A DNA stretch of 64,000 nucleotides from Rostrohypoxylon terebratum (taxonomy: Eukaryota; Ascomycota; Sordariomycetes; Xylariales; Hypoxylaceae). A program made the position numbers and the translations under genes. Positions 22,784 through 33,308 of the stretch are shown in pieces; the first letter of the stretch is position 1; the number at the start of each line of letters is the position of its first letter. Location: the NCBI GenBank assembly GCA_022497145.1, contig MU385904.1, forward strand, positions 1 to 64,000, written 5' to 3'. Under the pieces are notes generated by a model that was not told the DNA's origin, ran no database searches, and worked only from the letters and a program-made list of their open reading frames with translations.

Positions 22784-23332
22784 CGTCGCGACTTCTTGCG
22801 GAATGAATTGTATGATACGGGCGTAAAAAGACAAACAAACTCCGTCGCTCAATTCCGTCTTCGATTTATGAGGCTAAAATGATTAAAATAAACAAGGTCT
22901 TGGATACGTAATTGAAGCTCCAACCTTCACTTTTTATGATTATGTAACAATCGTGATAAGATAACATCAATTTGACTGTGGGGCAACAGCGCTAACCAAG
23001 TTGGGCTCAACCATGACTGGTCACGGGATGACGTGAGGGTTACCCGCGCCACCCGCGTCTTCATTAATCAGCATCGTTCTACAACGCGTTTACCGCTTCA
23101 GGTCATCCGAATCAATATTCCTAGTATTCTGAATCGATATCTATCTCGGACTCACCGGAAACACAAAATCTTGGTCAAACCATCTCATCTCATGGTTACT
23201 ACAACCGCAACTCTGCCTGTTCCAAGATGACCTCCCATCGAAAGATCGCCACAGGCAATCGAGTAGCAGTTCCTATCAAGATAAAGGGTCATATTCTTTG
23301 ATATTAGTTGATATTGGTTTAATTATATCAAC
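22784..23332. promoter_or_regulatory. divergent promoter of RED and REV1
   Basis: 549 bp between two outward-facing start codons. There is no other gene here and no element I can name. Confidence 0.5.
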
Positions 23333-26300
23333 ATGGGTAGTCGTCTGGAAAATAATTCGAATTCTGTGCGAAAGCGCATAGAAAATCATAACTTCTCCGG
23401 TGAAGGAGGCGAGGAGTACGAGCCTAGCGCCTATGGAGGATTTGGGGACTATTTCCGCCGCAAGAAGATTAAGTTGCAAAATCTTGATTCTGAACTGCGA
23501 GCTTCGTCAAATGATAAGCCTCAGATTTTTAAGGGGGTGGTCGCCCATGTTATGGGTTATACTCAGCCGTCTCTCCAAGTTCTCCATCACGAGCTAGTCC
23601 AACATGGAGCCGGATTTCTCCAATATTTGGATTCCAAAACCATGGCGACTCATATCATAGCGTCGAAACTACCGCCAAAGAAGATGGTTGATTTTGGGAA
23701 GTATAGGATGGTCAAACCTGCTTGGGTAATAGATTCTATCAAGGCTGGAAAACTCCTGCCGTGGTCTGAGTACCGGGTAATAGAGGAGACTCCAAGGCAA
23801 AAGACATTAAAAATGGACGGTGTTGGTTTATCCACTCAATCGAGCCCATCTCCTCAAGCAGGATACCGAGAGCAAACCGACTCAAGTTTCTATACTAGTC
23901 AACTCAAGGACATCGCGCAGTCTATCGATGGGAAACATTTCGGAGATGTTACACCCAGTAGGCCGGGATCAGTTGACAGACCAGCTCAAAGAGCTGGATT
24001 TAACGAGCCTATGACACCCTCGGGACAGTTACAGAAATCACGAGGGTCCCCAATGATTTCCGACAAGTCAGACGAGGATACAGTGATGATGGTCAATATT
24101 CCAGATCCCACACCCGGTGCTTCCAACCAGAAGCTAGATAATTCGACTAATGACGATGTAAAAGAGGGTGTTGAAAATGGTCCATCAGATGGACAGCAAA
24201 AAGCAATGACTTCCGAGGAACATAACGCCATGTTACTTCAAGATCCCCGAATGAGAAAGTCTTCGACCGCGAACCCAGATTTTATACAACAGTACTATTC
24301 CGAAAGCAGACTGCACCACCTATCAACATGGAAAGCCGAGTTGAAGTCGAGAATGCAGAGGCTTGCGGCAGAAAAGGGTGCCCAAAGAAAACCGCTGAAA
24401 AGGAAAGCAGGTGCAAGACGCTACGTTATGCATGTCGACTTCGACAGCTTTTTTTGTGCTGTCTCCCTGAAAAGCGCGCCTGAGTTTATTGACAAACCTG
24501 CCGTTGTCGCACACGGAACGGGGTCGGGCTCGGAAATTGCCAGCTGCAATTATCCGGCAAGGAAATACGGTGTCAAAAACGGCATGTGGATGAAGCGAGC
24601 TAAGGAGCTATGTCCTGAGCTCAAAGTCCTCCCGTACGATTTTCCGGCGTACGAGGAAGCCAGCAAATCATTCTACGAGTCCATTCTAAAGGTCGGCGGT
24701 ATTGTGCAGAGCGTCAGTATTGACGAAGCTCTCGTAGATATCACATCGGTCGTCCTGTCCGCAGTTGGTTCTGACGGGTCTGGGGTCGATGAGGGCAGCA
24801 TATGGAGGGAACAGGAGAAAGCAGACCAGATGGCATTAGCCTTACGGGATCAAGTCAAAGGGAAAACAGGGTGTGCCGTTTCTGTCGGCATCGGCGGAAA
24901 TATTCTTTTAGCAAAGGTTGCTCTTCGAAAAGCCAAACCCGCGGGCCAATATCAAATCAAGCCAGAGGAGATATTAGACTTTCTTGGAGAGCTGAAAGTC
25001 GACAGTTTACCCGGAGTTGCCTATAGCATAGCCGGTAAGCTAGAGGAGATTGGTGTGAAATTCGTGAAGGATGTGCGACAGACCTCCAAAGAGCGCCTAA
25101 TCAACACTCTCGGGCCAAAGACAGGGGAGAAGCTCTACGAATACGCACGTGGCATAGACCGAACTGAGGTCGGCGAACAACCAATACGCAAGTCGGTGTC
25201 TGCTGAAGTCAACTGGGGTATACGGTTCATCAGCCAGGAAGAAGCCGAGGAATTTGTGTTCAACTTGTGCAAAGAGCTGGAGAAGCGATTGCTCAACGAA
25301 CAGGTCAAGGGCAAGCAACTCACAATGAAGATCATGCGACGCTCCTTCGATGCGCCTCTTGACCCGCCAAAACATCTGGGGCACGGTAAATGCGACACCT
25401 TCAACAAGAGCGTCATGTTCGGCGTTGCGACCCACGATTACAAAGTCCTGGGAAAGGAAGCCGTTTCGATCCTGCGCTCCTACAAGTTTACACCCGGCGA
25501 CCTTCGGGGTCTAGGTGTCCAATTAACGAAATTAGAACCCATCAAAACCTCACTATCTGGTCCAGACGGGAGCCAGAAGAAACTAACTTTCGGAGCCTTT
25601 CGCACTCCCAGTTCGGCGAAGAAACCGGCCTTAGAACAAATCCAGGACGTCGTCGGCGAAGGGGAGCTGAGCTCGAAGCAAACCCGACTCGACTCCTCAG
25701 ATCCCATAACAGAAGATCCCCTAACACCCCGAAAACCAAAGCCAGAAGCCCGCCATCCCGCATACACGGTATCCCGAGCGAATGAAAATGACGTCAAAGC
25801 AAACACCCCCCTTAACATCGCCGGGACCCAGTTCATCATGCCTTCTAACCCCGACCCCGCTGTAATAGCAGAGCTGCCCCCAGATTTTCGAAGCCGGCTT
25901 ATGGGGCAAGGGCCAGGTATCAAAACCCGCGACGACGCACCGACACCAACATCAGCACCAACAGCAGCTGCCAAATCCCGGACCCAAAGCCCAGCAATCC
26001 CTGCCACCACCACCACCACCAACACCACCACCAACAACAACGATAGCGAGATCCCGCCTGAGATCGACCCCGAAGTCTTCAACGCCTTACCAGAAGACAT
26101 GAGAGCCGAAGTCCTAGAACAATACAGACCCCGAAGCAGACACCAGCAGCCCCCTCCCATCAACCCCCCTCAATCCCCGCGCAGAGACCGGATCCTGCAC
26201 GTCCCCCCCAAACAAAGAACCCCGCCCAAACGCCGCGGCCGCCCCCCTCGCTCACGCCAACAACACGACGCCTCCAACCCCAAGACCGTGCAGACGACCC

Positions 26301-26929
26301 TCAAACAACAACAACAGCACCAACAGCACCAACCGAACCACCACCACCAACCCCAGCCAGCCCACCCCCAAATCCCGCTCCCCGACCTCCTCGAACCCCC
26401 AGACCCTACCTTCCTCGCCGAGCTCCCCGAACAAGTCCGCCGCGAAGTCCTCGCCGACCACCGCCGCCTCCTAGCCCAACGCTCCGGCCTCTTAGACCTC
26501 CCCCTTAACCCTCACTCCCACTCCCGCCCCTCTCATCCCTCCCACCCCGGCGCCGACGACCTCCCAACCGGCCAAACCCGTCTCCAATTCCCCCTCAAAC
26601 CCACCAAGATATCCTTCACGGCCAACAACCTGACCTCCCTCCCCGAGATCCGCGACATGCTGAACGTATGGCACCGCGAGACGCGGGACGTGGGTCCGCA
26701 CGGCCGGGACGTGGAGATGTTGGAGAGGTATTTGGTCCGTGTCGTGGTAGAAGAGAAGGACATGGATAAAGCGTCGAAGCTTGTCAAGTGGTTGGATTAC
26801 CTGGTGGAAGATAGCGGCGACGAGTTGGAGTATAGTGGGAAAGAAGCCTGGCGAGAAGTCGTGGGGCATGTTAAGCAGGAAGTGCAGAAGGCCGTGAAAT
26901 CGAGGGGGTTAGGTGCGCTGGATATGTGA
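23333..26929 (+). CDS. REV1: DNA repair protein REV1 (Y-family deoxycytidyl transferase)
   Basis: Intronless, 1198 residues, somewhat longer than yeast Rev1. REV1 inserts dCMP opposite abasic sites and scaffolds translesion synthesis with Pol zeta in the nucleus. A BRCT domain lies at about 62-152 (FKGVVAHVMGYTQPS ... WVIDSIKAGKLLPW). The Y-family polymerase core starts at MHVDFDSFF (residue 366, metal ligands D369 and D371) and has the second acidic pair in SIDEALVD (D464, E465). The little-finger region follows to about 740. Three LP-containing segments resemble ubiquitin-binding UBM motifs: about 840-859 (divergent), about 905-932 (VFNALPEDMRAEVLEQY) and about 1022-1046 (FLAELPEQVRREVL). 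The last ~100 residues match the Rev1 C-terminal interaction domain. Pro-, Gln- and His-rich linkers separate the UBMs. Confidence 0.95.
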   Translation: MGSRLENNSNSVRKRIENHNFSGEGGEEYEPSAYGGFGDYFRRKKIKLQNLDSELRASSNDKPQIFKGVVAHVMGYTQPSLQVLHHELVQHGAGFLQYLDSKTMATHIIASKLPPKKMVDFGKYRMVKPAWVIDSIKAGKLLPWSEYRVIEETPRQKTLKMDGVGLSTQSSPSPQAGYREQTDSSFYTSQLKDIAQSIDGKHFGDVTPSRPGSVDRPAQRAGFNEPMTPSGQLQKSRGSPMISDKSDEDTVMMVNIPDPTPGASNQKLDNSTNDDVKEGVENGPSDGQQKAMTSEEHNAMLLQDPRMRKSSTANPDFIQQYYSESRLHHLSTWKAELKSRMQRLAAEKGAQRKPLKRKAGARRYVMHVDFDSFFCAVSLKSAPEFIDKPAVVAHGTGSGSEIASCNYPARKYGVKNGMWMKRAKELCPELKVLPYDFPAYEEASKSFYESILKVGGIVQSVSIDEALVDITSVVLSAVGSDGSGVDEGSIWREQEKADQMALALRDQVKGKTGCAVSVGIGGNILLAKVALRKAKPAGQYQIKPEEILDFLGELKVDSLPGVAYSIAGKLEEIGVKFVKDVRQTSKERLINTLGPKTGEKLYEYARGIDRTEVGEQPIRKSVSAEVNWGIRFISQEEAEEFVFNLCKELEKRLLNEQVKGKQLTMKIMRRSFDAPLDPPKHLGHGKCDTFNKSVMFGVATHDYKVLGKEAVSILRSYKFTPGDLRGLGVQLTKLEPIKTSLSGPDGSQKKLTFGAFRTPSSAKKPALEQIQDVVGEGELSSKQTRLDSSDPITEDPLTPRKPKPEARHPAYTVSRANENDVKANTPLNIAGTQFIMPSNPDPAVIAELPPDFRSRLMGQGPGIKTRDDAPTPTSAPTAAAKSRTQSPAIPATTTTTNTTTNNNDSEIPPEIDPEVFNALPEDMRAEVLEQYRPRSRHQQPPPINPPQSPRRDRILHVPPKQRTPPKRRGRPPRSRQQHDASNPKTVQTTLKQQQQHQQHQPNHHHQPQPAHPQIPLPDLLEPPDPTFLAELPEQVRREVLADHRRLLAQRSGLLDLPLNPHSHSRPSHPSHPGADDLPTGQTRLQFPLKPTKISFTANNLTSLPEIRDMLNVWHRETRDVGPHGRDVEMLERYLVRVVVEEKDMDKASKLVKWLDYLVEDSGDELEYSGKEAWREVVGHVKQEVQKAVKSRGLGALDM

Positions 26930-27306
26930 TTGGATTATATGGTAAATATACCTCTACCACAAGTATACGCCGAGCTTAATACAGCTACGATTGAATCAAT
27001 GGACGAGGAAATATCACCACGAGATAAAATAACTTAGGGGTGATAGCGTTGTATTAAGGCAATCTAGGGTAACGCGAACGGATGCTCCATATCCCTATTC
27101 AACACCTGATAATTCGATGCTCCTCTACTCCGATTTTCATAGGTTTCTACACGACAACTAGTTCCAATAGGAACGACTCCGCACCGCCACCCCGAGGCCA
27201 TTAGAGGTTCGACACCGAAGCGATTAGGATATTGACAGACAAAAGAAACCGACAGCAACAACCGATCTCTTACTCACCCACTTCGCTCCTAACACCTTTC
27301 CCCCGC
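26930..27306. other. intergenic between converging REV1 and WSC genes
   Basis: A 65-codon minus frame at 27064-27261 is present but has no start or splice link that I can support. No other feature is visible. Confidence 0.4.
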
Positions 27307-28191
27307 TCACAAGCATCCCATACCAAGGACAAAAGTCACAGCCACAACCACAAGGCCTATGCCCACAGCCTGTGCAACAGCCTCACCTTCTGGCTTGGAA
27401 CCGTGACTCATCTTTGGTCCTCCTGATTTTGAAGGAGCGCCACTCATCTTTGGTGAGCCACCCTTCTTTGGTGGCCATGGCTTCTCTGGCCATGGCCTCT
27501 GTGGGTATGTGGTAGAATCATCATCGCCGTCAGGAATCTTGCCGGGCTTTCCGCCTCCGGGAGTGGTAGTAGCGTTGTACAACGTGAGGGCGAGGTGTCC
27601 TCCGCACACTGTAGAATTGTTGCCATCGCACTGTTATGCACATCAGTCCATTAATTCCATTGCCGCACGTCTAGGATCGAAGGAAAGGGGCTCAGATGAA
27701 AGGGGTGGAAAGTTCAAGTGTTTACTTACTGGGGCGTCACAAGAGGTTTCTTCCAACTTCACACTGTTCAAGGAGAGGCTGTCTCCACACCAGCACTCAC
27801 GAGAGTACTCGAGGCCGGCGTACTTCCAGCCCTTCTTTTCGGGATGGAAGCGGTTGTATGAGCGAGCACAATACTGGATGCATGGTTGGACCTGCATCTT
27901 ACCGGCCACGGTCAGGTAGACGCCATCCAAAGCACGGTTGTGGGGTGGTTGCTCGGTAGTCTCGGCATAGCAGCCAGCGTATTTGTACACCTCATCATCG
28001 TCAACGATGAGTAGCCCGCTTGGTCCCTCTTTCGAGGCACCCCCAGACACGGGAGTGAAGGTTGGCAAGACACCGGTGTCGGGTTTGGTTGAAGATTCAG
28101 GTTGTTGGCAAGAAACAATAGGGGTGCCGGCAAGCAGCAAGAGGAAGCTAAGAGTGCTAACGGTGGATGCGAGCGTTGCCATTGTGATCAC
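27307..28191 (-). CDS. WSC-domain cell-surface protein, secreted and probably GPI-anchored
   Basis: Exons 28191-27730 and 27630-27307 (99-bp intron) give 261 residues. The start could be the second Met (28182). A signal peptide is clear: STLSFLLLLAGTPIVSCQQ. After a short linker comes a WSC domain with its Cys pattern: YAGCYAET, VQPCIQYCA, YAGLEYSRECWCGDSL, ETSCDAP joined by splicing to CDGNNSTVCGG. WSC domains bind cell-wall glucans. A Pro/Lys/Ser-rich stalk follows, then a hydrophobic stretch VGIGLVVVAVTFVLGMG right at the C-terminus with nothing after it. That end is more like a GPI signal than a signalling tail, so it is probably not a classical Wsc1 stress sensor. Tail-to-tail with REV1. 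Confidence 0.85.
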
Positions 28192-29083
28192 GGAGGTGAA
28201 AAGTGTATGGATTGATTAGGGGTTGTTGTATACTTTGTCTTGTCTCTGTGATTCTAGAGGCAATGAAATTGTAGGCTGTCGTTCCCGTCAAGTCCTTGAG
28301 GGCTTTGGGTATGTTGAATTGGCTTCTGAGGCTGTAAGTTTTACAGAGAGAACCTTGGAACGAGAAATCATTAATGAAGGAGGTTCCAATACGAATGCTC
28401 GTGGAATAACAAAGCTCTGAAAGACAAAATTGTGATAATAAGAGCAATGGTAGCAGCGTAATTGAAACTGGAGATAATAACGGTTGTTGAAGAAGAGAAG
28501 AAGATGGAATGAAATCCAGACATCTCAAGAAAAGAAACGAATGTAGAGCTCCCTTCAATTACCAGCTCCTGCCAATTCATAAACTGGGCATAAGGCAGTA
28601 GGCACACTGGGAATGAGGAAGCAGACATCGGTCTTATTAACACTACCATCATCAAATTGTGAGAAGCGACGAAGTGTATGAGTGAGGTTTAGGCGTAGGT
28701 AAACTCTATCTCAGGGTTTCGACTACCTCACTTGTCTACTGACAGGGCAAACCTTCCATTTCCTTTTCGTAATACGCATGTGATTCTTGGAAAAGGGGTA
28801 AGAGCCTCTGAACATCTTGACAGCCCATTCCCAATTGGACATACAGAGTAAGAGGAAAGAGTCCTGTACCTAGTTCATCAATGAAATCAATGTAGGTAAT
28901 TCACACCAAGGTTCCATCCAACTTCGCAACATTGAACGTACTCGAATTAGTAGCGCAAGGAGCTATCATGTCGAATGACAGTTAGACCATGTATAGGTAA
29001 ACATTACTTTGTGTCTATACTACCTAGTAGGTACCCTTTCGTTATTTGTACAACGCAACCGTCAATGGGCAGGAGGTTATGCA
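28192..29083. other. intergenic: WSC gene upstream
   Basis: No gene is supported. CCTAGTAGGTA-type repeat sequence occurs near 29021-29034. Minus frames at 28157-28655 lack family features and are probably leader sequence. Confidence 0.4.
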
Positions 29084-31492
29084 CTATGCTCGCTCGTCTT
29101 TATTAACCCAGCTGCCGACTAACCTCATGGCCTTCTCATCACCATTGACTAAGCGCGCATCTTGGAGGGTATCCGAGAGACACCTCCAAGGATCGCGGCT
29201 GCCTCCCCACTTGAGCAGATTCTCCTTCAGCCTCTCGCCATTTGCCCGGTCGAGAGCAGCGCCATTGTGACCAGCCGAAAAGACGACATCCCACACGCGC
29301 TTGGAGAGCACCTGGTCAAAGAGGTAACTGTAGTAGGTGCTGCCGTAGCCGAATAGGTGGCCAAAGAATCCCTGCCATCTAGTTCCCTGCGGGTCAGGTG
29401 GAAGTTTCCCAAATTTTCTCTGGAGGTCGAGGTAGATATTTGTTGAGTCGAACCCTTCCTCGTTTGGCAAGGATGAATGGTACTGTTGATCTAGCATGGC
29501 AAGTATGATCTGGTTCTCTCTATCCGACGCCTCGAACCTTCTAGCGATGTGCAGCTTATCTATCACCGATTCATATGGCAAGGGTTCATCAGTGACATGA
29601 TGACGTGCGAACAGCCCGAGAACGGAAGGGTCAGCGCAGAAATGCTCCATCAAAGTCGAGGGTAATTCTGCGAGATCAGTTGCGCACCGAGTTCCTGCCA
29701 CGTTTTGTAAGGAAGTTCGAGCCAGAACAGAATGGATGGCGTGACCCATTTCGTGGAAAAGTGTTTCCATCTGGTAATAATCTAAGAGGGCAGGTTTGTC
29801 CCGCCCTTTATTTTCTTCGAAGTCGCATACTAATGCAATTGTTGGAAGCTGCTTAATTGCGCCAGATTGCTGTGATACATGCATTCCGTCATTCGCGGCG
29901 TCGATTGGTGACTCAAATTGAGGTAACCCCTCAACGCCACTTTCATTCCGTTCTGCCACTTCGTGGATCTCGGCTTCCGAAATCTCTCTTGAGCAGCGCA
30001 CGGTAAAATGTGCTGGGTTAGGGGACTTATCAGGTCGGAAAAAAAGATCACAGTAGAGGACAGCAACGTGCCCATCGGTATCAGACACGACATCTAGGCG
30101 TCTTACACCTGAATGCCATGTCTCTCCCGGTAGCGTATCCCGAGGAACCAGCCTGATTCCATATAAACGTGTAAATAATCTTGACAACCCCTGCATGACG
30201 GTCCCCAGTGAAAAATAAGACGACAGAACATCGTCACTTCGCCGTCGAGACCTCATATTTAAACGTATATTCGCCATATAATATTCCCTATCCCACGGCT
30301 GAAGATCAGTCGCCGTGGATTGCAACTTTTTGCTCTTCTCCTGAAGTAGAGCTGCAACCTCCTCCTCGACAAGCGGCTGATTGTGTTTGGACAAAGCTAA
30401 AAGGAACTGATGAACAGACTCAGGCGTTTTCGCCATCATTTTATCATGGAGTGCCATTTGCCCATAACTTTCGAAGCCAGAAAGTTTTGCTAGCTCGGCA
30501 CGCGCTTTCAACATAAGTTCCAGTATCTGGATCGACCTGCTGGACGCAGTTCTGGTGGCGTAGTAGATTGCCTTCCTCGTATCCTCGTCATGAACAGTTC
30601 TGAGCGCTACCGTCGCTTCAGGCGCCAACGTTAAAAAGCGAACTTGGCCTCCACGAGAGCGCGATCGAGCTATCTGGGGGTCTAAGCCATAGACCTTGCT
30701 GCTTGGAAATTCGAGATAACTTTGCTCGGGCATCATATTTTCGACAAAAGCCGCTCCCAATTCGCTGATATGCTGTGACAAGTCGACAAATCGGTCTCGT
30801 GACTGCTTCGGAAGATGTATTGCCGACTTCATGAAATCTTGTTGTAGTAATTTCGCAACTGTCAGCTCTTCTTCATTCCAGCTGTTCGCCACTTCTGGGT
30901 TAGCGAGAGCCTTTCCCAGCTGGTCGCTCAGCCCCGTCTCTGTATTCAACTGGTTCATGTACTGATAAACTAATGACCATGCCTCTGAGGCGGCTGCCTG
31001 TATTTTCGGATCGGGATGCGTGACCCTCACGAAGTCGGAGACGTCTAGTACTCGACATAGTAAGTCGCTCAATCTATCCATGTCCCGGACAATACCCTTA
31101 TACTCTTCTAATGTTGACGTATTGAGCACCTTGTACACCACTTTCTGAGCTTTCCTTATTGTGACGTCGGCAAATGTAAGAAAGCCTTGAGGTGATGTTA
31201 AATATTTGTTCCTAAATAGCCCTACATTTTCGCGGCTCATAACCTTGAAGAAGGGTTTCGCAAAGTCTTTGAAAGTCGGCGGGGAATCGAATATCTGGCG
31301 CAACAGGGAATCGTCATGCTTGAGGTCGGTCGGAGAGTGGTCTATCGGTATATGTGATGTGTCGACTTGAGGAGCAGCGCTGGGTGCGGAAGAGAGCCAA
31401 CGCCTTTGGTCTCGGATCTGGAGTCGAGTGGCTTGCGATTGTCGGAGACATCTCGAGCAGGTCCAAAGACCTGATCGCACTGCCTTTATCAT
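29084..31492 (-). CDS. OCT1: mitochondrial intermediate peptidase (M3 metalloprotease)
   Basis: Intronless, 802 residues from MIKAVRSGLWTCSRCLRQ. The frame stays open upstream, but this Met begins a good mitochondrial presequence (Arg-rich, no acids, ending near RRWLSSAP). The body is a full thimet-oligopeptidase (M3) fold. The zinc site is HEMGH at 580-584, followed by the downstream Glu ligand region in TDLAELPSTLMEHF. The C-terminal GYGSTYYSYLFDQVLSKRVW contains the Tyr/His-type substrate residues of the family. MIP removes an octapeptide from imported matrix proteins after MPP cleavage. All key residues are present. It is head-to-head with the MIC26/27 gene (464-bp gap), another mitochondrial gene. 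Confidence 0.95.
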   Translation of the reverse strand: MIKAVRSGLWTCSRCLRQSQATRLQIRDQRRWLSSAPSAAPQVDTSHIPIDHSPTDLKHDDSLLRQIFDSPPTFKDFAKPFFKVMSRENVGLFRNKYLTSPQGFLTFADVTIRKAQKVVYKVLNTSTLEEYKGIVRDMDRLSDLLCRVLDVSDFVRVTHPDPKIQAAASEAWSLVYQYMNQLNTETGLSDQLGKALANPEVANSWNEEELTVAKLLQQDFMKSAIHLPKQSRDRFVDLSQHISELGAAFVENMMPEQSYLEFPSSKVYGLDPQIARSRSRGGQVRFLTLAPEATVALRTVHDEDTRKAIYYATRTASSRSIQILELMLKARAELAKLSGFESYGQMALHDKMMAKTPESVHQFLLALSKHNQPLVEEEVAALLQEKSKKLQSTATDLQPWDREYYMANIRLNMRSRRRSDDVLSSYFSLGTVMQGLSRLFTRLYGIRLVPRDTLPGETWHSGVRRLDVVSDTDGHVAVLYCDLFFRPDKSPNPAHFTVRCSREISEAEIHEVAERNESGVEGLPQFESPIDAANDGMHVSQQSGAIKQLPTIALVCDFEENKGRDKPALLDYYQMETLFHEMGHAIHSVLARTSLQNVAGTRCATDLAELPSTLMEHFCADPSVLGLFARHHVTDEPLPYESVIDKLHIARRFEASDRENQIILAMLDQQYHSSLPNEEGFDSTNIYLDLQRKFGKLPPDPQGTRWQGFFGHLFGYGSTYYSYLFDQVLSKRVWDVVFSAGHNGAALDRANGERLKENLLKWGGSRDPWRCLSDTLQDARLVNGDEKAMRLVGSWVNKDERA

Positions 31493-31956
31493 GACGCACA
31501 GAACGCGAACATCATCAGAAACCCTGCAAAGAATACAAACAAGCCGAGTCGCCAATTGATATGCACGGGAGAAAAGGAGGGAAAATGCGTAAATTCTATG
31601 CAAACAACTTATTGCTTAGAAAGTATTTTAAGCATTTTTATTTTTATTTTTATTTCTCTCCATTGAAATTGATTGGAAGTTATAGTTGCCGGGAATTGAC
31701 GGCCTTCAGGGCTAGCATCTACGTCAGGTACAAGTACAGTGATATGAATTTGGTTGAGGGGCCACCGGTCCGGGAATCGCCGCGAAAAAAAAAGGTACCA
31801 GAATTTTAGTTACCTACGTAGTACATCATCGCTACAGCTACAGCACAGTGCTAAGCCTAGTCCTACCTAAATTAATCCTCCAGCTCTAAATTCAATATTT
31901 GATACCCTGTAACTTTTTTAATACCTCGACAACGGCCAACGTCAATTGAGCGCAAC
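31493..31956. promoter_or_regulatory. divergent promoter of OCT1 and MIC26/27
   Basis: 464 bp between outward-facing starts of two mitochondrial genes. It contains T-rich and A-rich runs (31625-31650, 31785-31795) and TACCTACGTAGTA near 31811. Confidence 0.5.
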
Positions 31957-32863
31957 ATGGCTGCGAGAGTGCTGCTGCGACGGGTGAGATACGACCACGA
32001 AAACATTGTACGAGTAATTACGTGCTGATAAAATGAAATTTGCAGCGTGTCGCCGCGCCGTTCATGGCCGCAACTCTGGCCGGAGGAGCTTTATTTCCCT
32101 CGGTTGCGCTGGCTGAAGCACCATCACACGACTACGTACGGCCTCACTCTCACTATCTATGAACCCACGGAACCTCTTATTAACACCGCAAATCAAGCAG
32201 TACAATAAGAAACCCATCTACGACGACTACGAGACCTACCTGCCCCCCAAATCCAGCACAACGTCCGTCCCATCCCCGGCCTCAGACACCATCCCCCCAG
32301 CGTCGTCCGACAGCTCTCTGCTGCTGCCCCCGCCCAAACAGCACAACCCCTCGCCGACGGACCGCCTAGCGGTGCAGATAGGCAAAGCGCGGCTGTTCCT
32401 GTACCGGTACGCGACGGCGACGGAGGACGCGGTGAACAGCACGATCAACGCGGCGTTCGGGCTGGAGCAGTCGTTCACGTCGACGATCGCCTCGCTGGCG
32501 CCGCCGCGCGAGAGCGGCGAGAAGCTGATGCCGGGGCTCGTGTACGTGCTCGTGGCCTCCATGGCCGGCAGCATCGCCAGCCGCAACCGCAACCTGCTCC
32601 TGCGCGCCTCCGTGCCCCTCGCCTTCGGCGTCGGCGCCGGATGGCTGCTCCTCCCCGTCACCATGACCAACGTCTCCGACCTCCTGTGGACCTACGAACG
32701 CCGCTTCCCGGCCCTCGCCGACGCGCACTTGAAGACGAGGGACGGCGTTAGGGATGCGTGGCGCTTCGCCCGCGTGCATGTCGACGTGGGCAAGAAGTAC
32801 GTCGATGAGAAGGTTAGCGATGCCAGGGATATCGTCGAGGGCTGGGTGAGGAAGGGAAAATGA
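31957..32863 (+). CDS. MICOS complex subunit MIC26/MIC27 (apolipoprotein O-like)
   Basis: Exons 31957-31983, 32046-32135 and 32201-32863 give 259 residues. The first two exons are small and all joins are in phase 0. The N-terminus MAARVLLRRRVAAPFMAATL looks like a mitochondrial import signal. KQYNKKPIYDDYETYLP leads into the family region KARLFLYRYATATEDAVNSTINAAF, which matches the ApoO/MIC26-27 family. Two hydrophobic segments follow (GLVYVLVASMAGSIA and LLRASVPLAFGVGAGWLLLP), then an amphipathic helix-rich tail. The established role is in cristae-junction organisation at the inner mitochondrial membrane. Which of the MIC26 and MIC27 paralogues it is cannot be settled here. A Ser/Pro-rich linker (residues about 55-90) is fungal-type. 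Confidence 0.85.
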
Positions 32864-33308
32864 GGGATATATGTGATGAGGAGAGGGTGATGGGGGAATA
32901 GAGAGGATGGTGTTCTATTCGGTAGAATGCTGCCTTGTACTATAGACCGATGCATAATAGACAAGCTTTTTGCTTCGTTCGAGGTTATGTGGGAGGTATG
33001 TACAGAGTAACTGGCATCAAAAATAAGTGTGGAAGCATATCTTGAATTTTAGAACTCGACTTGCAAAACTTCGTGTGTGCTTGTGTGGTGTGTACGAGAC
33101 AATTTTCGGTTCTACGCAAGGAAAAATATGCTTATTTTGAAGTCGTGTCTAGTTCAACGTTTTGGGCCATCCAACTCGTGAGCTTTAGTCGATAAAACTG
33201 AAGCTAACAACAACGCATCCTATGTAGAAAGCAGGTCTAATATCTAAAGGTATGTATATAAAGATGTGTGTACGCCAACGCCATGGATATTTCTGTTGCC
33301 CTCGTTAT
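32864..33308. other. intergenic between converging MIC26/27 and TPC1
   Basis: 3' flanks of both genes. Nothing else is seen. Confidence 0.5.

Noticed and set aside
27064..27261. 65-codon minus frame after the WSC gene, possible extra exon
   Set aside because: The WSC protein already ends with a GPI-like tail and stop. No convincing donor/acceptor pair joins the frame.
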